DNA of 64,000 nt from Bacteroidota bacterium (GCA_030835135.1 JAUQWO010000020.1:64379-128378); one strand, 5' to 3'; numbered from the stretch's first letter, positions 8,669 to 17,807 are shown. Notes: generated by a model from the sequence alone, not told the origin. Program-made: numbers and translations.

Positions 8669-10585
8669 ATGAAGTTGATCTCGCTCTTCCTCTCTTCTGC
8701 ATTGGTCCTTGCGCCTCTGCATGCACAAACCACCTCCATCGCTTCTCCGGATGGCCGCATCGGGGTCTCGCTGCACAACCGGAACGGCTCTGACGTCGGA
8801 TCGTGGTTCCTGAAGGTACGTGTCGATCGACCCGCCGGATCGATGATCATCATCCCCCGCATCACGCTCGGCCTCTCCCTCGCGAACCAGGATCTCAGCA
8901 CGAACCTGCGCCTGAAAAGCACGTCCGCACCGAAGACGATCACCGAGAACTACACGGCCCTCCACGGCAAACGCTCACACTGCACGAACGCCGCGACGGA
9001 GCTCGTCGCAACATTCGAGAACGCACAACGGACACGCCTCGACATCCGCATCCGCGCGTACAACGACGGCCTGGCGTTCCGCTACGAACTCCCGCGTGGC
9101 ACGGGTACTACCATGGTGATGGATGAGAGGACCTCCTATGAGATCCCCGGCAATGCCCTCCGATGGCTGGAACCCTGGACCCCGGGCAATGAGAATCTCT
9201 ACGCAGCACTCCGCGCCGATTCCCTCCAGCAGCAATGGGGTCTGCCGGCACTCTTCTGCACCTCGGACAGCGTCCACTGGTTCATCATCCACGAATCGGA
9301 TGTGGACCGGAACTACTGCGCCACAAAGCTGAGCAACGCAACCGAACGCTCGCACTACAAGGTGACCTTCCCGGATCCACAGGACGGCACGGGCGCATCC
9401 ACCCCCGCGATCACACTCCCATGGCACTCGCCCTGGCGCACGGTGATCATGGGCTCGCTCGCGGATGTCACAGCCTCGACGCTCATCGATGACGTATCGA
9501 GGCCTTCTATACTAAAGAAAACGGACTGGATCCGTCCGGGCCTTGCGTCCTGGAACTACTGGTCGCATAACCACGGCACGCGCGACTTCAAAACAGTGTG
9601 CGAGTTCACCGATCTCGCCGTGAAGATGGGTTGGCCCTATACGCTCTTCGACTGGGAATGGGATGCGATGACGAACGGCGGTGATCTGGAGGACGCGGTG
9701 AAGTATGCCCGCGACCGCGGCATCACACCCTTGATGTGGTATAACGCGGGCGTGGAACCGTGGGCCACGATGACGCCGATCGACCGCATGCGTACGCGCG
9801 AGAACCGCATGAAGGAGTTCGCCTGGCTCCAGAAGCTGGGCGTGGCGGGCGTGAAGGTGGATTTCTTCAGCAGCGAAAAGCAGGAGATGATCCGCTACTA
9901 CCTGGATATCCTCGAGGATGCGGCGCAGTTCCGAATGATGGTCTATTTCCACGGCTGTCTGGTGCCGCGCGGTTGGACGCGCACGTATCCGCACCTGATG
10001 ACGCACGAGGGGGTGCGCGGTGCGGAATGGTATAACAACGGCCCCGATCTCACAACGACCGCACCGCAACACAATGCTATTCTGCCGTTCACACGCAATG
10101 TGATCGGGCCGATGGACTATACGCCGGTGACATTCACGAATTCACAGTACCCGCACACGACATCCTATGGCCATGAATTGGCCCTCGGCGTGCTCTTCGA
10201 ATCGGGTATCCAGCATATGGCCGACCGCCCGGCGGGCTACCTGGCCCTCCCGGATACGGTGCGCGACTTCCTCAAGACGCTCCCCTGCGCATGGGACGAT
10301 ACGCAACTGCTCGAGGGCTTCCCCGGCCGCGACGTGATCATGGCCCGGCGTCATGGTGACGATTGGTACATCGGCGGACTCAATGCGGAACAGGTGGAGA
10401 AGTCGAAGACGCTGACGTTCCCGTTCCTCCCGCCAAACACGTGCTACACGCTGACCCTCATCGCAGATGGCGCATATGATTCGGTGTTCGATGTTCGTAC
10501 ATTGACGGTCGAGCGGTCCAGCCCCGTGGCTGTGCGCCTGCTGCGCCGGGGCGGGTTCGCTGCGCGTCTCACCCCGCTGAAGTGA
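8669..10585 (+). CDS. Glycoside hydrolase family 97 protein, probably alpha-galactosidase type
   Basis: A 638-residue exported enzyme of family GH97, which cleaves alpha-galactosides (retaining members) or alpha-glucosides (inverting members). I chose the ATG at 8669 because it directly opens a signal peptide (MKLISLFLSSALVLAPLHAQ); the frame extends upstream without a plausible leader. The N-terminal beta-sandwich starts with SPDGRIGVSLHN. The TIM barrel carries WYNAGV and GVKVDFF with Asp398, and then THEGVRGAEWY with Glu447 and Glu453. The 55-residue gap between Asp398 and Glu453 equals that between the nucleophile Asp415 and acid/base Glu470 I recall for the characterised Bacteroides alpha-galactosidase, so I favour the retaining type. 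It likely acts in the periplasm. Confidence 0.92.
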   Translation: MKLISLFLSSALVLAPLHAQTTSIASPDGRIGVSLHNRNGSDVGSWFLKVRVDRPAGSMIIIPRITLGLSLANQDLSTNLRLKSTSAPKTITENYTALHGKRSHCTNAATELVATFENAQRTRLDIRIRAYNDGLAFRYELPRGTGTTMVMDERTSYEIPGNALRWLEPWTPGNENLYAALRADSLQQQWGLPALFCTSDSVHWFIIHESDVDRNYCATKLSNATERSHYKVTFPDPQDGTGASTPAITLPWHSPWRTVIMGSLADVTASTLIDDVSRPSILKKTDWIRPGLASWNYWSHNHGTRDFKTVCEFTDLAVKMGWPYTLFDWEWDAMTNGGDLEDAVKYARDRGITPLMWYNAGVEPWATMTPIDRMRTRENRMKEFAWLQKLGVAGVKVDFFSSEKQEMIRYYLDILEDAAQFRMMVYFHGCLVPRGWTRTYPHLMTHEGVRGAEWYNNGPDLTTTAPQHNAILPFTRNVIGPMDYTPVTFTNSQYPHTTSYGHELALGVLFESGIQHMADRPAGYLALPDTVRDFLKTLPCAWDDTQLLEGFPGRDVIMARRHGDDWYIGGLNAEQVEKSKTLTFPFLPPNTCYTLTLIADGAYDSVFDVRTLTVERSSPVAVRLLRRGGFAARLTPLK

Positions 10586-10611
10586 TGATCTCTCCGGAGA
10601 ATGACACGATG

Positions 10612-10953
10612 TCCCTCTCAGATACAGTGAAACACCAGGTGGACGCCGCTCTCCGGGCATTCTGCGAGAAACGCATCCCTCCCCACGCCCGGCACCAGGT
10701 GCGATTGTCCTATGACTTCCAAGAGAACCGCGTCACGCTCTATGAAGACCGCACCGTTCTCAGCGATCCCAAGCGATGGACGCATATGCCCATCGCTCGA
10801 TTCCGCCATGCCGCCAAGACCGGAGAATGGACGCTGTTCTGTGCGGACCGGAACGACCGCTGGCACCGGTACCAGGGGTGCGAACCAACCCGGCGCTTCG
10901 AGGCTCTCCTGGAAGAGGTCAGCCGTGATCCGACGGGGATCTTCTTCGGATGA
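10612..10953 (+). CDS. DUF3024-like small protein
   Basis: A 113-residue protein that looks like DUF3024 (N-terminal IPPHARHQVRLSYDFQENRVTLYEDR, and a WTLFCADRNDRWHRY core). A GTG at 10582, overlapping the GH97 stop, would add ten residues, but GGAG at 10597-10600 favours the ATG at 10612. Its function is unknown; the composition (aromatic and basic residues, no membrane segment) suggests a cytoplasmic protein. It is followed by the convergent HTH-like gene, with an 81-base gap that holds no clear terminator. Confidence 0.8.
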   Translation, partial: SLSDTVKHQVDAALRAFCEKRIPPHARHQVRLSYDFQENRVTLYEDRTVLSDPKRWTHMPIARFRHAAKTGEWTLFCADRNDRWHRYQGCEPTRRFEALLEEVSRDPTGIFFG

Positions 10954-11034
10954 CAGCGGCACCCACTAACTGCTTTTCCGGCAAACCGTGAAGGGCCGCA
11001 TCGTTTGATCCGATGCCGGTAAGAGAGGAGTCCC

Positions 11035-11508
11035 TCAACTCTTCTTCTTAGGGACTTTCTGTTGCTTCACCTTGCTCAACTTCCGCGCCCATGGCGTATC
11101 CCGGTCCGGATACTCCGGCAACGATGCGAATGCCTGCCGGTTGACCTTTCGCCACTTTTCGAACCACTCACCAAGACCGAGGAGATCGACGTACAGCCGA
11201 ATCTCCACCTGCGACATCTCGCGCTGGCTCCCGGATTCAATGGCCTGGACCCGGTAGCCGGGAAGGCCGAGCTTGCGTGCGGCTTCCTTTTCATCCCATC
11301 CGAGCTCCACACGCCGCTTGCTGCAGTGCGAACCGAGCGTGGAGAAACGTATGACCATCTCAGGATCCACGCCAAACCGCTGTATCATTGCGCGGATCTC
11401 CGGGCTGAACATCCCGTTGATCGCATCAACCGCTTGTTGGACGTCACGCTCCGTCAAAATACCTTTCTTCAACCGCCCTTTCAGCCCGGGGCCATTCTGT
11501 GACTTCAT
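11035..11508 (-). CDS. XRE-like helix-turn-helix protein
   Basis: A 157-residue basic protein. Residues about 55-110 resemble an XRE-type DNA-binding domain (GSHCSKRRVELGWDEKEAARKLGLPGYRVQAIE), preceded by a helical segment and followed by an aromatic tail (WFEKWRKVNRQAFASLPEY). I chose the ATG at 11508 because GAGGGAG lies just upstream; the frame continues upstream into a cysteine-rich, improbable sequence. It is divergent from the SNF2 helicase gene (117-base gap) and could regulate it, but no operator stands out. Confidence 0.68.
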   Translation of the reverse strand: MKSQNGPGLKGRLKKGILTERDVQQAVDAINGMFSPEIRAMIQRFGVDPEMVIRFSTLGSHCSKRRVELGWDEKEAARKLGLPGYRVQAIESGSQREMSQVEIRLYVDLLGLGEWFEKWRKVNRQAFASLPEYPDRDTPWARKLSKVKQQKVPKKKS

Positions 11509-11625
11509 GAGATTCGCTCCCTCATCGTTGTTGAACTTTAAACGTACGGATCGCCGGCGCCGAAAGCCAGTCCACATGCATCTCTCCGTTGGATTCTGAA
11601 CCGTAGTTTTTGGATATTTGCAGCA

Positions 11626-14340
11626 ATGACGACAGACACGCATCCGGATACCAGACTCACCCCAGTCCTTACCCCCAACGGCCACCTCCTTCTGATCCCG
11701 TCAGTTGATGCACCGCCGCTGGATCCTGCTCTCAAGGGGCGGATCCGCAAGGCGTTCACCCGCGGGAGTGGACATGGTCTGTTCTGGCTTGGCGCCGCAG
11801 AGGTGGATCAACTCCTCCCTCCCGCCTTCGCGTTCTGGCGCGAGTTCGCAGGACGCTTCGTTACCGCGCTGTGCACCAGACCCGATACCGATGAACATCG
11901 GGATGAGCTCCCGCCCGTCCCTGAGGACATCGGTATGCTGGCCGCGGCAGCGCCGGCAATGCCCGGCGCCGAATACCTGAGCACGGAAGTTCTGACGTCG
12001 CTCTGGGAAGAGATCGGCAGGGCATTCACAGCCGACCTGGCCGCGGCCCGGACAACGGTGCAGGACTTCCTCAAGAGCATGAGCCCGGCATGGAATGTGG
12101 TCGGGCGCGTGCACTTCAACCTGGCGGAGAACCGGAAGGACGAACAAGCCCCCTTTGCGTTCCTGGCGACGTATACGCACCGGCTGTCGAAACATGGCAG
12201 GGTCCAGCACGTGCCACTGGGCGAAGCTCTGAAAGAGTATGCAGGCGCGGCGAACAGGGACCGGATGCTGTCTCTCCTGCTGCCGGTGCAGCGTGCGGCC
12301 GAACACTGTGCATGGCTGAATGCGATGGTCGCCGGCGGAGAGATCTTCTACCCGCTCCGATGGTCGCCCGATGAAGCGTTCCGCTTTCTTGGCGATGTGC
12401 CGGAGCTCGAGCGGGCAGGCGTCATCGTGCGGATGCCTGCATCATGGAAGAGCGGACGTCCATCGCGGCCGGAGGTAACAGCAACGGTCGGATCGAAACC
12501 GCCGTCGAAGTTCGGGTCGGATGCCCTGCTGGACTTCCGGATGGAAGTGGTGCTCAACGGCGAACGCCTTTCGGCTGCCGAGGTGAACCAGATCCTTGCG
12601 AGCGTGAACGGCCTGGCCCTCATCCGCGGACAGTGGGTGGAAGTGGACCGCGAGCGCCTCACAAGCATGATCGATCGCTTCCACGCGGCGGAACGGCTCG
12701 CTGCCCAGGAGGGTATCTCGTTCGCGGACGGTATGCGGTTGCTCGCCGGGGCGGATATCGTGCCGGCTGGCACCGCTCGCGGAGCCGATCCGGAATGGTC
12801 GCGCGTTTTCGCCGGACCATGGCTGGCCGATACCCTGAAACGGATGCGCTCCCCGCAGGAGGGCGACAGCGCCGATCCCGGCCAAGAACTCCATGGCACC
12901 CTGCGGCCGTATCAGCAGGCCGGCGTCCGCTGGCTGCATTTCCTGTCGGGGCTTGGCCTCGGCGCCTGCCTCGCGGACGACATGGGACTGGGCAAGACGA
13001 TCCAGATCCTGGCCCTGCTTCTTGTCCGCCGCCGGCTGTCACACGGTACGGGAGCGCCGAACCTCCTCATTGCTCCGGCATCGTTGCTCGCCAACTGGGC
13101 CGCCGAGATCGCGCGATTCGCGCCCGGACTCAAAGCTCTGATCGCGCATGCCTCCGCAATGCCCGCGGATGAATTGAAGACCCTTGCACCGGAGAAACTC
13201 TCCGGTATCGATCTTGTTATCACGAGCTACGGAACGCTCCTGCGCGTTCCCTGGCTGTCGGCAACCTCCTGGAACCTGGTGGTGCTTGACGAGGCACAGG
13301 CCATCAAGAATCCCGGGGCCAAACAGACGCGTGCTGCAAAGAAGCTCACGGCGCGCGGCCGCATCGCCCTCACCGGCACGCCCGTGGAGAATCGGCTCGG
13401 CGATCTCTGGTCCATCTTCGATTTCATCAATCCCGGATTGCTCGGGTCGGCGAAGGAGTTCACGGAGTACGCGAAGCGGCTTGCGGACACGCCGCACAAT
13501 CCATACGGACCGCTGCGCACGCTCGTGCAACCCTACATCCTGCGCCGCCTGAAGACTGACAGGAGCGTGATCGCCGATCTCCCGGCAAAGACCGAGGTCA
13601 AGGCCTACTGTCAGCTGAGCCGCAAACAGGCGGCGCTCTACCAGCAGGCGGTGAGGGAACTCGGTGACCGGCTCGGGAGTGGTACTGAGGGGATCGAACG
13701 ACGGGGAGTGGTGCTTGCCTTCCTCATGCGCTTCAAACAGATATGCAATCATCCGTCGCAGTGGCTTGGCGATGGGTCGTGGAGTGAAGAGGAGAGCGGT
13801 AAACTCGCGCGGCTTCGTGAACTCGCCGATGTGATCGCCGCCAGGCAGGAGAAGATGCTCTTGTTCACGCAGTTCCGTGAGATGACCGCGCCGCTTGCGT
13901 CGTTCCTCGGCGGTATCTTCGGCCGCCCGGGGCTCGTGCTGCACGGCGGGACCGATGTGAAGAAGAGGAAGGACCTGGTGAAGCGGTTCCAGGAGGATGA
14001 GCTGGTGCCGTTCTTCGTCCTTTCGCTCAAAGCCGGGGGGACGGGGCTCAACCTCACGGCTGCCTCGCATGTCGTGCACTTCGACAGATGGTGGAACCCG
14101 GCGGTCGAAAACCAGGCCACCGACCGGGCGTTCCGCATCGGACAGACGAAGAATGTTCTGGTCCACAAGTTCGTCTGCCAGGGCACGCTGGAAGAGAAGA
14201 TCGACGAGCTCATTGAGTCCAAGAAGCAGCTTTCAACAGAACTGCTTGAAGGAGGCGGTGAAATGAACCTCACCGAGCTTGATGACGGAGAGCTGCTCAG
14301 GCTCGTAGCCCTGGATCTGCATACGGCGATGAAGGAATAG
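11626..14340 (+). CDS. SNF2/RapA-family DNA-dependent ATPase
   Basis: A 904-residue Swi2/Snf2 helicase-like translocase. The N-terminal 400 residues correspond to the SNF2 helicase-associated region of bacterial members. The ATPase core has LADDMGLGKTIQILALLL (Walker A near 452-458), an LVVLDEAQAIKN motif II (DEAQ near 555), ALTGTPVENRLGDLW (motif III) and the C-lobe motifs SLKAGGTGLNLTAASHVVHFDRWWNPAVENQATDRAFRIGQ, each split as in the family. All catalytic motifs are intact. It is followed, four bases downstream, by a SWIM zinc-finger protein, a frequent partner of bacterial SNF2 proteins. The pair probably remodels nucleoprotein complexes. Confidence 0.95.
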   Translation: MTTDTHPDTRLTPVLTPNGHLLLIPSVDAPPLDPALKGRIRKAFTRGSGHGLFWLGAAEVDQLLPPAFAFWREFAGRFVTALCTRPDTDEHRDELPPVPEDIGMLAAAAPAMPGAEYLSTEVLTSLWEEIGRAFTADLAAARTTVQDFLKSMSPAWNVVGRVHFNLAENRKDEQAPFAFLATYTHRLSKHGRVQHVPLGEALKEYAGAANRDRMLSLLLPVQRAAEHCAWLNAMVAGGEIFYPLRWSPDEAFRFLGDVPELERAGVIVRMPASWKSGRPSRPEVTATVGSKPPSKFGSDALLDFRMEVVLNGERLSAAEVNQILASVNGLALIRGQWVEVDRERLTSMIDRFHAAERLAAQEGISFADGMRLLAGADIVPAGTARGADPEWSRVFAGPWLADTLKRMRSPQEGDSADPGQELHGTLRPYQQAGVRWLHFLSGLGLGACLADDMGLGKTIQILALLLVRRRLSHGTGAPNLLIAPASLLANWAAEIARFAPGLKALIAHASAMPADELKTLAPEKLSGIDLVITSYGTLLRVPWLSATSWNLVVLDEAQAIKNPGAKQTRAAKKLTARGRIALTGTPVENRLGDLWSIFDFINPGLLGSAKEFTEYAKRLADTPHNPYGPLRTLVQPYILRRLKTDRSVIADLPAKTEVKAYCQLSRKQAALYQQAVRELGDRLGSGTEGIERRGVVLAFLMRFKQICNHPSQWLGDGSWSEEESGKLARLRELADVIAARQEKMLLFTQFREMTAPLASFLGGIFGRPGLVLHGGTDVKKRKDLVKRFQEDELVPFFVLSLKAGGTGLNLTAASHVVHFDRWWNPAVENQATDRAFRIGQTKNVLVHKFVCQGTLEEKIDELIESKKQLSTELLEGGGEMNLTELDDGELLRLVALDLHTAMKE

Positions 14341-14343
14341 GAT

Positions 14344-15402
14344 ATGGCATACCACGACTATAGCTGGGTCCCGTATCTCTCCGTGGCGGAGCGGCGGCGG
14401 AGGGCCGAGAACCAGCTGCGGAAATTTCTGAAGAAGGGCCAGACCGCTTCGCCCATCGTTCTCCAGGGGCGGACCATAGCGCGAACGTTCTGGGGGAAGG
14501 CCTGGTGCGACAATCTCGAGCGGTACAGCGACTATGCGAACCGCCTGCCCCGCGGGCGTGCTTATGTGCGGAACGGATCGGTGCTCGATCTGCAGGTTGT
14601 GCCCGGCAAGGTCACTGCAGTGGTGAGCGGGACGGTTCTGTATCATGTTGCGGTGGAGATCTCCCCGGTGCCGGATGCGCAGTGGCGATCGATCTGCAAC
14701 GACTCTGCGGGCGAGATCAACTCGCTCGTGGAACTGCTGCAGGGGCGGTTCTCGAAGGGCGTCATGGAACGATTGTGTCAACAGAAGTCCGGCCTGTTCC
14801 CCCAGCCGTCGGAGATCGGGCTCTCGTGTACGTGTCCGGATTGGGCGTCGATGTGCAAGCATGTCGCGGCCGTGCTGTATGGGATAGGAGCACGTCTTGA
14901 CGAGGAGCCGGGGCTGCTCTTCAAGCTGCGCGGGGTGGATGAGAACGAGCTCATTGTAAGGGCCGGTACGGCGCTGCCCCTGTCGAACAAGAAGCCACAG
15001 AAGAACCGGCTTCTTCCTTCTGAGGGATTGGCGGAGATCTTCGGGCTGGAGATGGCGGGAGGACGGACGCGGGGCGAGGCGGGGAAGAAGGCGATGAAGG
15101 GGGCTGCGTCGGAGGTGACGACGCACAAGAAGAAGGAAGAGACGAGGCAAGCAGCGACAAGAATGGCGAGGGAAGTGATGAAGGGGGCTACGATGAAGAT
15201 GAAGAAGGGAGTGATGCAGGGAACGAGGACACAGGTGACGGAGGGAGAGACAAAGAAAGCGTCGACGAGAGCGGCGAAGATGACGAGAGAGGTAACGAAG
15301 GGAGCGACGACGAAGGTGACGAAGGAAGAGATGAAGAAGGCGACGATGAAAGGAATGACGGAAGCGGCGACGAAGGCGGCGAGGGGAAAGAAACCTGGAT
15401 AG
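14344..15402 (+). CDS. SWIM zinc-finger protein with long Lys/Thr/Met-rich tail
   Basis: A 352-residue protein. The SWIM zinc finger (CxCx(n)CxH) is at about 160-178 (LSCTCPDWASMCKHVAAVLYGIG), a module for DNA or protein binding. Residues about 235-352 are a low-complexity tail dominated by Lys, Thr, Ala, Met and Glu, made of degenerate copies of a roughly 11-residue pattern (TREVTKGATTKVTKEEMKK). The tail resembles the basic tails of bacterial histone-H1-like proteins and would bind nucleic acid non-specifically. The start is four bases after the SNF2 stop (GGATATG). The low-complexity DNA also keeps the opposite strand open, which should not be taken for a gene. Confidence 0.85.
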   Translation: MAYHDYSWVPYLSVAERRRRAENQLRKFLKKGQTASPIVLQGRTIARTFWGKAWCDNLERYSDYANRLPRGRAYVRNGSVLDLQVVPGKVTAVVSGTVLYHVAVEISPVPDAQWRSICNDSAGEINSLVELLQGRFSKGVMERLCQQKSGLFPQPSEIGLSCTCPDWASMCKHVAAVLYGIGARLDEEPGLLFKLRGVDENELIVRAGTALPLSNKKPQKNRLLPSEGLAEIFGLEMAGGRTRGEAGKKAMKGAASEVTTHKKKEETRQAATRMAREVMKGATMKMKKGVMQGTRTQVTEGETKKASTRAAKMTREVTKGATTKVTKEEMKKATMKGMTEAATKAARGKKPG

Positions 15403-15477
15403 TCATTTGCCCGGGACCGTTGGCAGGACAGGTACATGGTGCGGCAGGATTGGCGTCCTTGAGTAACTTTCCGGGGC

Positions 15478-15615
15478 AATCCGACCAGGGGTTCCGATGG
15501 AATCCGACCACCGATTCCGACACAATCCGACCGCCTGTTCCGAGCGAATCCGACCACCGATTCCGACACAATCCGACCGCCTGTTCCGAGGGAATCCGAC
15601 CACCAATTCCGGTCC
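15478..15615. repeat. 23-bp tandem repeat array, about six units
   Basis: Six head-to-tail units of 23 bp begin at 15478, 15501, 15524, 15547, 15570 and 15593. Each starts AATCCGACC, has TTCCG at position 15 or 16, and ends in a variable triplet. Units 2 and 4 are identical and units 3 and 5 differ by one base, so the array also has a 46-bp higher-order period. There are no spacers between units, so it is not a CRISPR. It lies in the intergenic region between the SWIM gene and pabBC. Confidence 0.9.
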
Positions 15616-15743
15616 TTTCCGGAAATGAGAAGAGAATACCCGGAATTCCGCACAGATTCGCCACAGGTCGCCGTGACTGGTTGATCCGGCCCCGCCGGGG
15701 GACAGTGCCTGGACGCTGTGATCGCTGGAAGGGGGAAGTCGAC

Positions 15744-15780
15744 ATTCACGCCGTGAATGATTATCATCCACGGCGTGAAT
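15744..15780. repeat. 12-bp inverted repeat upstream of pabBC
   Basis: ATTCACGCCGTG at 15744-15755 is repeated as CACGGCGTGAAT at 15769-15780, a perfect 12-bp inverted repeat with a 13-base loop. The left arm extends into a self-palindrome (ATTCACG C CGTGAAT, 15744-15758). It may be an operator or a transcript hairpin; no T-tract follows, so it is not a standard terminator. The remainder of 15403-15941 apart from the 23-bp array holds no recognised feature. Confidence 0.75.
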
Positions 15781-15941
15781 ACTCTGGCACGACTCGTTGA
15801 AGCGATGCTTGCGGGCCGGATGCTGGAACGAATTGCCCGCGGCACGGGATGATGAATGGCCGGATATCCTGGCTGCAGGAGATCCCGGGCAGCGGCCCCG
15901 GGGACAGAAGACGCACGAAGGATAAAGCCGATCGGACGAGG

Positions 15942-17732
15942 ATGATGGACCCGCAGAGCGAACGATATCCGGCGCGTGTTGTCGTGCGCGATGGATCCAG
16001 CGGCACGTGGCTGGAGTTCGCATCGCCGCGCAGGATCGTGACGACCCACACCATTGCGGAGGTGATCCCTCTCCTCCGCGACATCGAGGAAACCGTTCAG
16101 CGCGAAGGATGGCATGCTGCCGGGTTCATTTCGTATGAAGCCTCCCCCGCGTTCGATCCGTCGCTGCCTGTGCGCGAAGATGGCGCGTTCCCGCTCCTCT
16201 GGTTCGGACTCTTCGAACGTGCGAATGAGATAACGCTCGATCCTGAACCGCCGGAATCCACCCCCCCGATCGCATGGCAGCCGTCCATTTCCCGCGAAGC
16301 GTACGAGCGGTGCATCCACGCCATCCGGGAGCATATCCGGAACGGGGACACCTACCAGGTCAATTTCACATACCGGCTCCGTGCAGTAGCCGAGAGCGAC
16401 CCATGGGAGTTGTTCCTCCGGATCGCCGGCGACGGACAGGCACCATTCGCTGCGTTCGTGGATACCGGTGAGTGGGCGATCTGCAGCGCATCGCCAGAAC
16501 TCTTTCTCCGGATCGACGGCACGCGGATCGAGTCGCGCCCGATGAAGGGGACATCGGCACGCGGACTGTGGTTCGAGGATGATCAGGCGAAGAAGGACGC
16601 GCTCATCAGCTCCGGGAAGCAACGCGCGGAGAACGTGATGATCGTGGACATGGTCCGCAACGACCTCGGACGGGTGGCGCAGTATGGCACCGTACAGGTC
16701 CCGCACCTGTTCACTCCCGAGCAGTATCCGACGGTATGGCAGTTGACGTCGACCGTGGTGGCGCGGACGGACGAACCCCTGGACCGGATACTGCAGGCAA
16801 CGTTCCCACCTGCCTCCATCACGGGCGCGCCGAAGCGGCGCACGATGGAGATCATCACGAATCTTGAATCCGATCCGAGGCGCATCTACACCGGCACGAT
16901 CGGATTCATCAGCCCCGGCCGGCAGGCGCAATTGAATGTCGCCATTCGTACGGTGCTGATGCACCGGCCCACCGGCCACGTGGAGTACGGTGTGGGAGGC
17001 GGAGTGGTGTGGGACTCCACGGCGGCGGGCGAGTACGAGGAAAGTCTGACAAAGACGAAAGCGCTTGCGCCCCTTCCACGGGACTTCGATCTTCTGGAGA
17101 CCATGCTGTGGTCACCCGGCACCGGCTATGGCCTTCTGGAGCATCACCTGACACGCCTCTCCCGCTCGGCGGCGTTCTTCAACTTCGCGTTCGATCCACG
17201 AAAAGTGCGGGATGAGCTGGCAGTGTTCGCTGCTAGCCTCGCACCCGGGTCCCAGAGGGTCCGCCTGTTGGTGTCACGCCTTGGGCATGCCCGTTGCGAA
17301 GCGGTGGCGGTGGATGCGGCGGCCTTGCGGTTCCGGGACATCGTGCTCGCGGCGGGCCCGATCGACAGGAGCGACGTCTTCCTCTATCATAAGACCACGC
17401 AGCGCGCAGTGTATGAGGCGGCGATCAAAGCGTGTCCGGGCACCGACGACGTTCTCCTGTTCAACGACGCCGGAGAGGTGACCGAGACAACGGTCGCGAA
17501 CATCGCCGTGGAGATCGGTGGCATACAGTATACGCCGCCTGTGCGGTGTGGGCTGTTGCCGGGAACGCAGCGTGCGATGATGCTCGAACAGGGGCTTTTG
17601 CGGGAGAGGGTCCTGACGATCGACGAGGTGCTCAGCAGTCAGGACATTCACCTTCTGAACTCTGTACGGGGGATGCAGCGGGTGCGCGTCCGCAGGACAG
17701 GGAAGGGGTCCGGACGGGATCGGGGTGTGTAG
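15942..17732 (+). CDS. pabBC: Aminodeoxychorismate synthase component I fused to aminodeoxychorismate lyase
   Basis: A roughly 596-residue bifunctional protein. The N-terminal 370 residues are a chorismate-utilising PabB domain (RNGDTYQVNFTYRLRA; SPELFLRIDGTRIESRPMKGT; RAENVMIVDMVRNDLGRV; PPASITGAPKRRTMEII; GYISP-like GTIGFISPG). The C-terminal 220 residues are a class IV aminotransferase-fold lyase of the PabC type (TMLWSPGTGYGLLEHHLTRL; FNDAGEVTETTVANIAVE; GLLPGTQRAMML). The fusion would make 4-aminobenzoate for folate from chorismate, with glutamine-derived ammonia from a separate PabA. Starts at 15849 or 15852 would add about 31 improbable residues, so I use 15942. Confidence 0.92.
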   Translation: MMDPQSERYPARVVVRDGSSGTWLEFASPRRIVTTHTIAEVIPLLRDIEETVQREGWHAAGFISYEASPAFDPSLPVREDGAFPLLWFGLFERANEITLDPEPPESTPPIAWQPSISREAYERCIHAIREHIRNGDTYQVNFTYRLRAVAESDPWELFLRIAGDGQAPFAAFVDTGEWAICSASPELFLRIDGTRIESRPMKGTSARGLWFEDDQAKKDALISSGKQRAENVMIVDMVRNDLGRVAQYGTVQVPHLFTPEQYPTVWQLTSTVVARTDEPLDRILQATFPPASITGAPKRRTMEIITNLESDPRRIYTGTIGFISPGRQAQLNVAIRTVLMHRPTGHVEYGVGGGVVWDSTAAGEYEESLTKTKALAPLPRDFDLLETMLWSPGTGYGLLEHHLTRLSRSAAFFNFAFDPRKVRDELAVFAASLAPGSQRVRLLVSRLGHARCEAVAVDAAALRFRDIVLAAGPIDRSDVFLYHKTTQRAVYEAAIKACPGTDDVLLFNDAGEVTETTVANIAVEIGGIQYTPPVRCGLLPGTQRAMMLEQGLLRERVLTIDEVLSSQDIHLLNSVRGMQRVRVRRTGKGSGRDRGV

Positions 17733-17746
17733 CCGGCCTGCTGATG

Positions 17747-17784
17747 TTATACATATTGCAACTGAGAGATTCAATATGTATAAT
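17747..17784 (+). promoter_or_regulatory. Sigma-70-type promoter embedded in a 12-bp inverted repeat (probable operator)
   Basis: TTGCAA at 17756-17761 and TATAAT at 17779-17784 are spaced by 17 bases. The inverted repeat TTATACATATTG (17747-17758) and CAATATGTATAA (17772-17783) is perfect, with 13 bases between the arms. The left arm covers the start of the -35 box and the right arm covers most of the -10 box, the layout of a repressor site that blocks polymerase. It serves the AAA/DUF4143 gene at 17808. Confidence 0.85.
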
Positions 17785-17807
17785 GACTCAGATTCGGGAG
17801 GTTCCCC

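Noticed and set aside
15478-15615. CRISPR array
   Set aside because: The 23-bp units are directly joined with no unique spacers, and no cas gene is near.
14778-16979. Long minus-strand open frame opposite the SWIM gene tail, the 23-bp array and pabB
   Set aside because: It is antisense to conserved motifs and runs through tandem repeats that keep several frames open. It has no domain or ribosome binding site.
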